Positions 9,275 to 19,147 of a DNA stretch of 64,000 nt are shown one piece after another. A program made the translations under genes and the position numbers. Position 1 is the first letter of the stretch, and each line of letters begins with the position of its first letter. Below the pieces are notes generated by a model. The model was not told the origin of the DNA. It did no database searches and saw only the letters and a program-made list of their open reading frames with translations. This DNA is from Pseudomonadota bacterium. Lineage in GTDB: Bacteria > Pseudomonadota > Alphaproteobacteria > Rhodospirillales > Magnetospirillaceae. The DNA is taken from positions 62,001-126,000 of the forward strand of contig JAJXWP010000007.1 of NCBI GenBank assembly GCA_021781575.1, in the 5' to 3' direction.

Positions 9275-10590
9275 TTGTTGCCCCGGGGACTTCAACCGAC
9301 GCTCATGCGAGCTGTCCTGGTCAGCTCGATTTCTTCCAGCGTCTCGATGAAGTCCATCGATACCAACTATTCCGACCTGATCGACCATGAGGAAAAGGCC
9401 GCCATAGACAGCGGCCTGGCTGGGCGAGACCTCCGCATCTTCATGGGGCGGGCCTACGATCTGGTGTTCGAGACCACGGCGGACGGCAACGCCAGAGCGT
9501 TGAAGACGGCCTTGGAGGCCGAAACGGATTACCTCGACCGCTTGCGGAAAATGCGGGCGGAGGCTCCGGGCTACGCCGGTCGTATCGACGCCATCGAAAA
9601 CGAGGCCAAGGCAGCCTTTGGCAAATGCGGCGCGCCGCTGAAACAGGCCGCGGCGGCAATGGATGCGACCAGCGTTCTAAAGGCCGGCAAGACGTTGAAG
9701 GCCGACTGCGAAAGTTTCTTGGAGCCGATCTTCGTCAGCCAGCACGACCTGACGAATTTCATCGATGGCCAAGTGGGTGAAGCCTCGGATGCCTTGACCG
9801 GCAAGACGCACGTCACCATCGCCGCCACCCTGATGGCGGATACCGTCGGCATGATCCTGTCGGTCCTGCTGGCACTGTGGATTTCCGGCAGCAAAATCGT
9901 CACCCCGCTGACCAAACTCGCCGAGGTGATGAAGCGGTTGGCCGACAACGACCTCGGCACCGAAATTCCCGACCGCGATCGTCAGGACGAAATAGGCGCC
10001 ATGGCCCGCGCCGTCGAAACGTTCAAAGACAACGCCGTGGCGCGCCAGCGAATGGAGGCCGAGGAAAGGAAGCGCCTGGCCGAAGAGCAGGTCCGGCAGA
10101 AGCATGTGAATGCGTTGGTGGCCAATTTCGACAGGGCGGCGGCCGGCCTGATCGACAGCGTGGCGAAGGCGGCCGGCCAACTGAACGGTACCGCCGAGTC
10201 GATGTCGGCCAACGCCGATCAAAGCAATGCGCAGGCCATTGCCGGCGCCGCCGCTGTCGAACAGGCGTCGGTCAATGTCCAGACCGTTGCGGCCATCAGC
10301 GCCATCGCCGCACGGATCGACGAGATCAATGGAATTGCCTCCGCCATTTCAGCGGCGGTGGAGGAACAATCCGCCGCGACGGCGAGATTGCCCGCAACAT
10401 CCAGGAGGCATCGCCGCGTCCATGAATACGCCAGGCAGGCATTGGAGCGGAAAGAGGCGGGTAACGCCGCGGCGGCGCAGGAAGCGGCGCAACTCATGCA
10501 GCAGGCGGTGGTCGAGGTCGTCAAGGATCTGGACGATCTCAAAGGCACATCCGCAAGCGGCGGCAGGGAATTCACCTCCGGCGCGCAAGC
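9275..10590 (+). pseudogene. Decayed methyl-accepting chemotaxis protein
   Basis: Reading from about 9350, the sequence encodes a four-helix-bundle sensor segment, one membrane helix (about nt 9815-9890), a HAMP domain and part of an MCP signalling domain. Three lesions are visible. The first membrane helix and proper start are missing. The whole hairpin tip is absent: the text jumps at about nt 10294 from the NVQTVA helix to the late AISAIAARIDEI helix, roughly 100 or more residues too soon. A frameshift near nt 10380 moves the conserved EIARNIQEAS segment into another frame. The remaining tail (10420-10570) is helical, Ala-rich and unrecognised. It cannot make a working receptor. Confidence 0.8.
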
Positions 10591-10611
10591 CGGAGCACGG
10601 GTGGGGCCGGG

Positions 10612-11823
10612 TTATACCACCCGGGCGGCGCGCAGGCGCTCGATCTCGGCCGGCCCCATTCCCAGCCAGTCGGCGAGCGCTTCGGCGGTGTCGGCGCCCA
10701 GCAGCGGCGGCGCCCGATCATAGGCCACCGGCGTCGCCGACAGGTGGATGGGATTGGCCACCAGGTCGACCTCGCCGGCCAGCGGATGGGCCAGACTGAC
10801 CTGCATGCCGCGATGGCGAACCTGGGCATCGGCGAAAACCTGCGCCAGGTCGTTGATCGGGCCATAGGGCAGGTTGGCGGCCTCGAGGCGCTCGATCCAC
10901 CAGGCCGAGGGGTGGGCGGCGATCAGGGCGGCGACGAGGGGAACCAGCTCGGAGCGATTGTCCACTCGAGCCGCATTGGTGGCGAAGCGTTCGTCCTTGG
11001 CCAGGTCGGGCCGCCCCGCCACGGTGGCGAAGCGGGCAAACTGGGAATCGTTACCCACCGCCAGGATGATGTGCCCGTCGGCGGTGGCAAATACCTGGTA
11101 GGGGACAATGTTGGGGTGGGTGTTGCCCAGCCGCCTGGGCACCATCCCGCCGACCAGGTAATTGGCGGCCTGGTTGGCGAGCACCGCCACTTCGACGTCG
11201 AGCAGGCCGATGTCGATATGCTGGCCCTCCCCGGTGCGGTCGCGGTGGGCGAGCGCCGCCAGGATGGCGACGGTCGAATAGAGGCCGGAGAAGATGTCGG
11301 CGAAGGCCACGCCCACCTTCATCGGTTCGCCGTCCGGCGCGCCGGTCAGGCTCATCAGTCCGCCCATGCCCTGGACGACGAAATCGTAGCCGGCCCGCCC
11401 GGCATAGGGGCCGTCCTGGCCGAACCCGGTGATCGAACAGTAGATCAGGTCCGGCTTGACCACCTTCAAGCTGGCGTAGTCCAAGCCATACCTGGCCAGT
11501 CCGCCGACCTTGAAGTTCTCGATCACCACGTCCGAGCTTGCCGCCAGGCGGCGGACCAGCTCCTGGCCCGCCGGCACGGTGAAATCAATGGTCACCGAGC
11601 GCTTCGACCGGTTGGCCGACAGGTAATAGGCGCTTTCACCGGTGGGGTTGCCGTCCCGGTCCTCGAGGAAGGGCGGCCCCCAGCCGCGGGTGTCGTCACC
11701 CTCGCCGGGGCGCTCGACCTTGATCACATCGGCGCCCAGGTCGCCGAGCAGCTGACCGGCCCAGGGGCCGGCCAGCACACGGCTCAAGTCGAGGACCTTG
11801 AGATGGGATAAGGCTCCCCGCAT
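10612..11823 (-). CDS. CaiB/BaiF family III CoA-transferase
   Basis: A 403-residue enzyme with the family III CoA-transferase layout. The N-terminal motif VLDLSRVLAGPWAGQLLGDLGADVIKVE binds CoA in this family, and GYD147FVVQGMGG contains the catalytic Asp that forms the mixed anhydride with the acyl group. It moves CoA between carboxylic acids. It lies 18 bp after glutaryl-CoA dehydrogenase on the same strand, which suggests it activates glutarate (succinyl-CoA:glutarate CoA-transferase type). The substrate is inferred from this pairing, not from residues. The 3' end faces the chemoreceptor pseudogene. Confidence 0.88.
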   Translation of the reverse strand: MRGALSHLKVLDLSRVLAGPWAGQLLGDLGADVIKVERPGEGDDTRGWGPPFLEDRDGNPTGESAYYLSANRSKRSVTIDFTVPAGQELVRRLAASSDVVIENFKVGGLARYGLDYASLKVVKPDLIYCSITGFGQDGPYAGRAGYDFVVQGMGGLMSLTGAPDGEPMKVGVAFADIFSGLYSTVAILAALAHRDRTGEGQHIDIGLLDVEVAVLANQAANYLVGGMVPRRLGNTHPNIVPYQVFATADGHIILAVGNDSQFARFATVAGRPDLAKDERFATNAARVDNRSELVPLVAALIAAHPSAWWIERLEAANLPYGPINDLAQVFADAQVRHRGMQVSLAHPLAGEVDLVANPIHLSATPVAYDRAPPLLGADTAEALADWLGMGPAEIERLRAARVV

Positions 11824-11841
11824 CGACGTGCTCCGTCGTCG

Positions 11842-13020
<1,179 letters not shown>

Positions 13021-13126
13021 CGGCGTGTTTCCCGGCGGTGTTGGCGTTGGCCCAACCATGACCGATCGACGATATTAATGAAAAAATATATTTGATATAA
13101 GGGCCATAAGCTGCCGTTATGGCGGG
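13021..13126. promoter_or_regulatory. Divergent gcdH / LysR promoter region
   Basis: This 106-bp gap separates two divergent genes. It contains a strikingly A+T-rich core (about 13072-13100, with runs of A and the words ATATTAATG and TTTGATATAAGG) in otherwise G+C-rich DNA. LysR regulators usually bind such a shared region at T-N11-A sites and control both directions. I cannot pick one convincing dyad by eye, so the operator is only localised to this core. Confidence 0.5.
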
Positions 13127-14032
13127 ATGGATCTTCGCCAACTCCGCTATTTCGTCGGCATCGCCCGGCATGGATCGCTCACCCGGGCGGCCGAGGCGCT
13201 GCATGTGGCTCAGCCGGCCTTGAGCGTCCATCTGCGCCGGCTGGAGGAGGAATTCGGCTGTGCCCTGGTGCAGCGGACCACCCGCGGCGTGGCGCCGACC
13301 GAGAGCGGCCGGCGCCTGGCCGAGCGGGCGGCGGCGCTGATCGACGCGATCGACGGCCTGCGCGATGACATCCGCGGGCGCGAGGCGGTGCCGGCGGGGC
13401 AGGCGGTGATCGGCATCCCGACCTCGCTCGGGCCGGTGCTGACCGTGCCGCTGGCGCTCGCGGTGCGTCACCGCTTTCCCGGCGTGCGGCTGCGCATCGC
13501 CGAGGGGCTGTCCGGCCACATGCTGGAATGGGTGCTGTCGGGCAGCGTCGACATGGCGGTGGTGTTCGGCGCCGAGCTGCCGCGCGGGTTGGCGGCGCGG
13601 CGGGTGGCCCACGAGTGCCTGGGGTTGGTCATGGCCCGCGGCGACCCGCTGGCGGCCGGTCGCACCGTCATCGCCCTGGCCGACCTTCTGGCGCTGCCGC
13701 TGATCCTGCCGGGCCATCCCCACGGCGTTCGCGCCGAGGTCGAACGGGCGGCGGCGGCTCTTGGGGTGGAACCCGACGTCATCCTGGAGATCGACGCGCT
13801 TGAGCAGATCAAGGCACTGGTGGCCGAAGGCGCCGGCTATACCGTGCTGTCGGAGCGATACGCGGCCTTCGGCGAGGCCTCGGCCAAGCTCACCTGCCTG
13901 CGCATCGCCGAGCCTGAGATCGAACGCACCATTTCGCTGGCTCACGCTCAAGGGCGCCCGCTGTCGATCGCCGCCAAGGCCGTCCATGCCGTCGCGCTGG
14001 AACTGCTCGCCGAGAAGCTGGCCTTGGCTTGA
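13127..14032 (+). CDS. LysR-family transcriptional regulator
   Basis: A 301-residue protein. The N-terminal winged helix-turn-helix (about 1-60, with DLRQLRYFVGIARHGSLTRA and the recognition helix AQPALSVHLRRLEEE) is typical of LysR. The C-terminal two-lobed effector domain begins at about residue 90. It is transcribed away from gcdH across a 106-bp A+T-rich gap and lies just upstream of an ABC importer. By position it is likely to activate the glutaryl-CoA genes, the importer, or both, in response to a pathway acid or CoA ester. The effector is unknown. Confidence 0.9.
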   Translation: MDLRQLRYFVGIARHGSLTRAAEALHVAQPALSVHLRRLEEEFGCALVQRTTRGVAPTESGRRLAERAAALIDAIDGLRDDIRGREAVPAGQAVIGIPTSLGPVLTVPLALAVRHRFPGVRLRIAEGLSGHMLEWVLSGSVDMAVVFGAELPRGLAARRVAHECLGLVMARGDPLAAGRTVIALADLLALPLILPGHPHGVRAEVERAAAALGVEPDVILEIDALEQIKALVAEGAGYTVLSERYAAFGEASAKLTCLRIAEPEIERTISLAHAQGRPLSIAAKAVHAVALELLAEKLALA

Positions 14033-14136
14033 ACGAAGCATCGCCGTGGTGGAAAGATATCAGACAGGGCTTGACCGGAGATAGAGCTCGTACCAAGCTT
14101 CCACTCAATGGAAACGACAGCCGGGGCAGAGGCGCG

Positions 14137-15390
14137 ATGCTTAGGAAAAGTCTTGGCGCATTGTGCGCCATTCTTGTCTGTTTTTCCGGCCTGGCCAGAG
14201 CTGCCGAGGCGCCGAAGGAAATAAAGATCGGTACGCTTTACGCCTCTTCCGGCAACTATGCCGGTGTTTCCATGGCCCAGTATTCCGGCCTTAAGATCTG
14301 GATCGATCGGAAGAACGCCGAGGGCGGAGTCTTCGTCAAACCGTTCAACAGGAAAATTCCCATTCGGCTGATTGCCTATGACGACCAAAGCAATACTGCG
14401 ACCGCGGCGACGCTGTACAACCAGCTGATCACCCAGGACAAGGTGGATATCCTGGCGGCCGATTTCGGTTCGGTGTTGACCTCGGTGGCAGTGCCGATCG
14501 CCCGCGACCATCACATGCTGCTGATCGACCAGACAGGTTCCGGCGCCACCTTCTTCAGCAAGGACAACCCCTATATCGTCCTCACCTCGCTGCCGGTGTC
14601 GAGCGTCTGGCCGAAATACCTGGCCGGCTTCCTGACCCAGGAAGGGCCGAAACTGGGCATCAAGCGGGTGGCGATGCTCTACGCCACCAACGATTTCAAC
14701 GGCACCCAGGCGGCCACCCTGCGTGACGCCATCAAGGCTGCCAAGGGGGCGGTCGAGCTGGTCTATGACAACGGCGTGCCGACCAACACGACGAGCTACA
14801 CGGTGACCATCAACACCATCGCGGCGACCAATCCCGACGCGGTGGTGGCGCTGGGCTACGTCAACAACGACATCGCCTTCCTGCGCAATCTGCAGGACAG
14901 CGGTATCCGGTTCAAATGGCTGTTCACCATCTATCCGGGGCTGGAAACCGAAGCCGTCGAGAAGAACGTCGGGGCCAAGGGCCTCGAGCATGTGTTCACC
15001 TATGTGCCGTCCTCGGTGGTGGCGTATCGGCCCGAGTTCGGCCTGTCGCTAAGCGAGTTCCGCGCCGCCTGGGAGTCCCGCTTCCCCGACGGGAAGGTGG
15101 AGTTCGGCTTTAATTCGGTGGCCGGCTACACCACCGGTCTGGTGCTCGAAAAGGCGCTGGCCTCCACGGACAGCCTGGATCAGTTGGCGCTGCGCAAGGC
15201 CATTGTCGGGCTATCGGGCAAGCTGAAGACCATCGACGGCGCCTTCGAACTGGACGGGGCGACCGGAGCGCAGGTCGGCGAAGCCCAGCCCCTTGGCCAG
15301 GTCGAACTGGACGAGCATGGGCATCTGCGGTTCGTCACCGTCTACCCGCCCGAACTGGCGACCGGCAAGCCCGTCTATCCGGCACCCTGA
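14137..15390 (+). CDS. Branched-chain-amino-acid-type ABC transporter substrate-binding protein
   Basis: A 417-residue periplasmic binding protein. The ATG at 14137 is followed by a clear Sec signal peptide (MLRKSLGALCAILVCFSGLA, then Ala-rich cleavage site) and preceded by a GGGGCAGAGG ribosome binding site; the upstream ATG at 14029 would bury the signal. The mature part begins with KIGTLYASSGNYAG and has the two-lobed type I periplasmic-binding fold. The livHMGF-type genes follow with overlaps. Many members of this family bind aromatic acids, dicarboxylates or amides rather than leucine. Next to gcdH, a glutarate- or aromatic-related ligand is plausible but unproven. Confidence 0.9.
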   Translation: MLRKSLGALCAILVCFSGLARAAEAPKEIKIGTLYASSGNYAGVSMAQYSGLKIWIDRKNAEGGVFVKPFNRKIPIRLIAYDDQSNTATAATLYNQLITQDKVDILAADFGSVLTSVAVPIARDHHMLLIDQTGSGATFFSKDNPYIVLTSLPVSSVWPKYLAGFLTQEGPKLGIKRVAMLYATNDFNGTQAATLRDAIKAAKGAVELVYDNGVPTNTTSYTVTINTIAATNPDAVVALGYVNNDIAFLRNLQDSGIRFKWLFTIYPGLETEAVEKNVGAKGLEHVFTYVPSSVVAYRPEFGLSLSEFRAAWESRFPDGKVEFGFNSVAGYTTGLVLEKALASTDSLDQLALRKAIVGLSGKLKTIDGAFELDGATGAQVGEAQPLGQVELDEHGHLRFVTVYPPELATGKPVYPAP

Positions 15391-16265
15391 TGCTGGCCTA
15401 CGCGCTGCTCGCCGGCGTCATTTTCGGACTTTATTTCAGCCTGGTCGGCATGGGGCTCAATCTGGTTTTCGGCGTCATGCGCATCGTCAACCTGGCGCAT
15501 GGCGACGTGCTGATGCTGGGGGCCTTCGCCGCTTTCTGGCTGTTCAACCTGCTCGGCCTGCCTCCCCTTGCCGCCGCGCCCATCGTCTTCGTCGTGGCCG
15601 TCGCCATCGGGTGGCCGCTCTATTTCCTGTTCGTGCCGCGTCTGCTGCGGGCCAGGGATCCCGAGATGCTGTCGATCATTTTTTTCTTCGGTCTGTCGCA
15701 GGTGGTGGTGGCGCTGGCCACCATCGCCTTCGGCACCAACGAGCGATCCATTCCCGGGCGGGTGCTGGGCAGCGGGCCGGTGCATATCCTCGGCCAGAGC
15801 TATCCGGCCGCCTGGGTGGTCAGCGGCGCCGTCAGCGCGGCGGCCGTGGTGCTGGTCACGCTCTATCTGTACCGGACCCGGCTCGGCACCACCACGCGGG
15901 CCGTCATGGTGCATCGCGAGGAGGCGCTGGCCACCGGCATCGACGTACACCGGGTTTCCGCCATCGCCTTCGGTGTCGGCCTGGGGCTGGCCGCCGTCGC
16001 CGGGGTGTTCGCCCCGTTCATGATGGGCAGCGTTCGGCCGGCCATGGGGGCCGATATCAACATCACCTCGTTCACCGTGATCGTCATCGGGTCGCTGGGC
16101 AATCCTCTGGGCACCGTTCTGGGCGGCATCGTCTACGGCATCGCCCTGATGGTCATGCAGAGCTATTTCAGCTCCTGGGCCAATCTTCTGCCCTATCTTC
16201 TGCTGATCGGCATCCTGCTGATCCGCCCCACCGGCCTGTTGGGCCGGACGCTGCGCCATGCGTAG
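15390..16265 (+). CDS. livH: ABC transporter permease, LivH type
   Basis: A 291-residue, very hydrophobic inner-membrane permease with about eight predicted membrane helices. The early GLYFSLVGMGLNLVFGVMRIVNLAHGD segment is the hallmark of LivH permeases. Its ATG overlaps the stop of the binding-protein gene (TGATG), and its 3' end overlaps livM by 8 bp. It forms the translocation pore together with LivM. Confidence 0.92.
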   Translation: MLAYALLAGVIFGLYFSLVGMGLNLVFGVMRIVNLAHGDVLMLGAFAAFWLFNLLGLPPLAAAPIVFVVAVAIGWPLYFLFVPRLLRARDPEMLSIIFFFGLSQVVVALATIAFGTNERSIPGRVLGSGPVHILGQSYPAAWVVSGAVSAAAVVLVTLYLYRTRLGTTTRAVMVHREEALATGIDVHRVSAIAFGVGLGLAAVAGVFAPFMMGSVRPAMGADINITSFTVIVIGSLGNPLGTVLGGIVYGIALMVMQSYFSSWANLLPYLLLIGILLIRPTGLLGRTLRHA

Positions 16266-17166
16266 CGCCCTGGTGACCGTGGCGGTGGTGGTGGCCGCCG
16301 CGGCCCTCCTGCCGCTGGCCTACGCCAATCAGCTTCTGCTGTTCAATTTCGTGGTGTTCCTCACCCTGGCCCAGGGAGTCAACATCATCTACGGCTTCAC
16401 CGGCTACCTGCCGTTCGGCTATGTCGGCTTCTTCGGAGCCGGAGCTTATGGTTTTTCTCTGGCGGTGATGCATCTGCATCTGGCCCCGCTGCCGGCGCTG
16501 GCCTGCGCCGCCGCCGCCGCCGTGCTGCTGGGCCTGCTGCTGACACCGCTGCTGCGCCTGTCGGGGGCTTATTTCGCCATCGCCAACCTGGCCGCCTCGC
16601 AGGCCATGTTGCAGATCGTCTCCAACCCCAATCTGACCGACATCACCAAGGGCCCCTACGGCGTCTCCCTGTCGGGGGTGTTCAGCCCCAATCTCAGCTA
16701 TGGCGTGGCCGTCGCCATCCTGGCGGCCACCCTGGCGGTGATGGTCTTCCTGCGCCATTCGCGTTTCGGCCTGGCTTTGCAGGCGATCCGCGAGGATCCG
16801 GTGACCGCCGGCATGGCCGGCATCGACGTGGTCCGGGGGCGCACCGTGGCTTGGCTGCTGTCGGCCCTGGTCGCCGGATCGATCGGCGGGGTGTTCGCCT
16901 GGTACGTCTCGGTATTCTATCCGGAAACGGTGTTCAGCCCGGAATTCAGCATCTTCGCCATCGTCTTCGCCCTGTTCGGCGGCATCGCCACGATCACCGG
17001 GCCGATCCTCGGAGTGCTGATCCTTTACGGCATCTACAACGCCATCGGGATATCGGCGCCACAGTATTTCCAGCTGATCTACGGCATGCTGATCATGGGC
17101 CTGGTGCTGTTCCTGCCCAACGGCATCGTCTCGCTGTTCAAACGATGGGGGTTCGATGTCCCCTGA
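16258..17166 (+). CDS. livM: ABC transporter permease, LivM type
   Basis: A 302-residue permease with about eight to nine membrane helices. The motif GFTGYLPFGYVGFFGAGAYG and the EDPVTAGMAGID loop, which contacts the ATPase, identify the LivM branch. It overlaps livH by 8 bp and livG by 11 bp, so all five transporter genes are probably co-translated. Confidence 0.92.
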   Translation: MRSALVTVAVVVAAAALLPLAYANQLLLFNFVVFLTLAQGVNIIYGFTGYLPFGYVGFFGAGAYGFSLAVMHLHLAPLPALACAAAAAVLLGLLLTPLLRLSGAYFAIANLAASQAMLQIVSNPNLTDITKGPYGVSLSGVFSPNLSYGVAVAILAATLAVMVFLRHSRFGLALQAIREDPVTAGMAGIDVVRGRTVAWLLSALVAGSIGGVFAWYVSVFYPETVFSPEFSIFAIVFALFGGIATITGPILGVLILYGIYNAIGISAPQYFQLIYGMLIMGLVLFLPNGIVSLFKRWGFDVP

Positions 17167-17881
17167 GCCCCTTCTGGCGGTCTCCGGCCTGGTCAAGTCC
17201 TTCGGCGGCCTGGTCGTCCTCGACGGGGTGAATTTCCATGTCATGCCGGGCGAGATCCTGGGCCTGGTCGGACCCAACGGCTCGGGCAAGACCACCTGCA
17301 TCAATGTCATCACCGGGCTTTACAAGCCGCAGGCCGGCAGCATCACCTATCGCGGCCGGGCGGTGGGCGGCCTGCCCTCGCATCGTCTGGTTCATCTCGG
17401 CATCAACCGCACCTTCCAGGTCCCCAAGCCGTTCCTGCCGCTGACCGTCCGGCAGAACGTGGAAGTGGCTGCCGCCTACGGCCGGCCGGACGACCTGGCG
17501 GTCGATATCGACGCGCTGCTTGCCTCGGTCGGGCTCGACGGCCATGCCGGCAAGCCGGCCGCCGCGCTCAACAGCATCCAGCAGAAGATGCTCGACCTGG
17601 CTCGCGCCCTGGCCACCGGCCCCAGACTGCTATGCGTGGACGAACTGGCCGCCGGGCTCAACCCGGCCGAGTTGGACGGCGTGGCGCAGAAGTTGCGTGA
17701 TCTCGCCCGCGGCGGCATGGGGCTGCTGGTGGTCGAGCATCTGATGGGCTTCATCGACCAGGTCACCGATCGGGTCATCGTGCTCAATGCCGGCCGAGAA
17801 ATCTTCGAGGGTGTGCTGGCCGAGGCCGTGCGCGACCGGCAGGTGGTGGACGTGTTCCTGGGGACCGACCATGACGACTGA
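17156..17881 (+). CDS. livG: ABC transporter ATP-binding protein, LivG type
   Basis: A 241-residue ATPase. The Walker A motif GPNGSGKTT (from about residue 37) is intact. The expected LSGGQ signature position is degenerate (ALNSIQQKMLDLARAL), and the Walker B strand reads LLCVDELAAGLNPAE. The Asn-Arg-Thr-Phe-Gln-Val segment is typical of LivG. The weak signature is somewhat unusual, but LivF has a normal one, so the heterodimer should keep one complete composite site. It overlaps both neighbours. Confidence 0.9.
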   Translation: MSPEPLLAVSGLVKSFGGLVVLDGVNFHVMPGEILGLVGPNGSGKTTCINVITGLYKPQAGSITYRGRAVGGLPSHRLVHLGINRTFQVPKPFLPLTVRQNVEVAAAYGRPDDLAVDIDALLASVGLDGHAGKPAAALNSIQQKMLDLARALATGPRLLCVDELAAGLNPAELDGVAQKLRDLARGGMGLLVVEHLMGFIDQVTDRVIVLNAGREIFEGVLAEAVRDRQVVDVFLGTDHDD

Positions 17882-18581
17882 ACTGCTGCGCGCGACCGGC
17901 CTGGAAGCCGGCTATGGTCGCGTCCAGGTGCTGTGGGGCGCCGGGTTGGCGGTGGGCGATGGCGAGACGGTGGTGCTGCTGGGCCCCAACGGTGCCGGGA
18001 AGACCACGCTGCTGAAGGTGCTCATGGGACTGCTTCCCGCCTGGCGGGGCGAAGTGCGCTTTGCCGAGCGCGACGTCACCCCGCTGCGCACCGACCACCG
18101 GGTGCGCGCGGGGATCGCCTATATGTCGGAGATCGGGTGCTTTCCCGGCATGACCGTCGACGAAAACATCCGCATCGGCGGGCAGTTCGTCCCCTCGGCC
18201 CGGTTGAAGGCGCGCATGAGCGAACTCTACGCCCTCTTTCCGGCCATCGCCGAACGGCGCGACACCTTGGCCGGAAGCCTGTCGGGCGGCCAGCGCAAGA
18301 TGGTGGGCATTGCCAAGGCGCTGGCCAGCCAGCCCAGGCTGCTGATCATGGACGAACCTTCGGCCGGGCTGTCGCCGCGCCTGGTGAAGGAGGTGATCCA
18401 GGTGCTGGACCAGTTGGGCAGCGACGGACTGTCGCTGCTGATCGCCGAGCAGAACGTCAATTTCCTCAATCTGGCCGACCGGGTCTATACCCTGGACGGC
18501 GGCCGCATCGGCTTCGAAGGCTCGGTGGCCGCCATGCATGACGACGACGCCCTGCGCCGGGCCTATTTCGGGTTGAAATAA
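17871..18581 (+). CDS. livF: ABC transporter ATP-binding protein, LivF type
   Basis: A 236-residue ATPase with Walker A GPNGAGKTT, signature LSGGQRKMV and Walker B LLIMDEPSAGLSP, plus the AEQNVNFLNLADR segment after the H-loop position. I chose the ATG at 17871, overlapping the livG stop by 11 bp, because it starts directly at the family's N-terminal strand. It is the last gene of the importer operon. No strong terminator hairpin is visible in the 29 bp before the next, oppositely oriented gene. Confidence 0.92.
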   Translation: MTTELLRATGLEAGYGRVQVLWGAGLAVGDGETVVLLGPNGAGKTTLLKVLMGLLPAWRGEVRFAERDVTPLRTDHRVRAGIAYMSEIGCFPGMTVDENIRIGGQFVPSARLKARMSELYALFPAIAERRDTLAGSLSGGQRKMVGIAKALASQPRLLIMDEPSAGLSPRLVKEVIQVLDQLGSDGLSLLIAEQNVNFLNLADRVYTLDGGRIGFEGSVAAMHDDDALRRAYFGLK

Positions 18582-18610
18582 GTCTGGCCCGCGCCGGGTT
18601 GCACGGAACG

Positions 18611-18937
18611 TCAGCCAAGGATTCCCTGGCCGTGGAACAGCAGGTCCAGTTGCGCCAGGCTATGGATTTCCACGAAGCCTGCGTGGCCGGCCGGCGACGG
18701 CGGCGCGGCCAACGGGGTCGGCAAGGCGGGGGTGAACGGTGCCGCCGGCGTTCCCGGATAGGGGGTGCCGCCGGTGTTTGGCAGGATCGGCATCAATGGC
18801 GGCGTGATCGGAAAGATCGCCACGTCGGGCAGCGTCGTCCGGTGGATCGCCGGGATTTCCGCCCCATTGCCGATGCCGCTGGCCAGATTGATGAACCCCG
18901 GAAACAACGAACTGCCGTAGATGCCTGTCGTCGGCAT
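18611..18937 (-). CDS. Unrecognised Pro-rich small protein under a perfect EcfG-type promoter
   Basis: A 108-residue protein beginning MPTTGIYGSSLFPGFINLAS, with a Pro/Thr/Ala-rich middle (about residues 40-82) and the C-terminal segment HSLAQLDLLFHGQGILG. It matches no family I know. The gene is supported by GGAGG seven bases before the ATG and by a perfect GGAAC-N17-CGTT element at 18970-18995, about 30 bp further upstream. There is no signal peptide, Cys or clear membrane helix. The composition suggests a disordered linker between short ordered ends. It lies between convergent livF and the divergent RND pump genes. A stress-induced structural or envelope-associated role is only a guess. 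Confidence 0.68.
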   Translation of the reverse strand: MPTTGIYGSSLFPGFINLASGIGNGAEIPAIHRTTLPDVAIFPITPPLMPILPNTGGTPYPGTPAAPFTPALPTPLAAPPSPAGHAGFVEIHSLAQLDLLFHGQGILG

Positions 18938-18969
18938 TTTGCGCCTCCATTCGCTTCGTTCCTCTGGAC

Positions 18970-18995
18970 AACGGCGGCCGCGAGGATGTCGTTCC
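18970..18995 (-). promoter_or_regulatory. EcfG-like promoter (GGAAC-N17-CGTT) for the Pro-rich protein
   Basis: On the minus strand, GGAAC at 18995-18991 and CGTT at 18973-18970 are separated by 17 bases. This matches the known alphaproteobacterial general-stress consensus GGAAC-N16/17-CGTT exactly. The -10 element ends 32 bases before the ATG at 18937, leaving room for a short leader with the GGAGG site. Confidence 0.7.
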
Positions 18996-19059
18996 GCCGG
19001 TCTGGCCTCGTTCAAAAATAACTGCGTCATGCCCGATCGTCGGAAGTTTCGTCGGCGCG

Positions 19060-19085
19060 GGAACAGGTGGCCCGGATGACCTGTT
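19060..19085 (+). promoter_or_regulatory. EcfG-like promoter (GGAAC-N17-TGTT) for the RND operon
   Basis: GGAAC at 19060-19064 is followed after 17 bases by TGTT, 62 bases before the RND start. One -10 base departs from the consensus. It lies back to back with the perfect element at 18970-18995, so the gap could be a divergent stress promoter pair. Confidence 0.45.
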
Positions 19086-19147
19086 GATAGTTCGCCCGCT
19101 GCCGGCCGGGTGAAGGCCGGCACGCCATTTCCGGGGGAACAGCACGG

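Noticed and set aside
17600-17680. LivG as a broken ATPase because its LSGGQ signature is degenerate
   Set aside because: Walker A and B are intact, length is normal and the paired LivF has a normal signature, so a functional heterodimer is more likely than decay.
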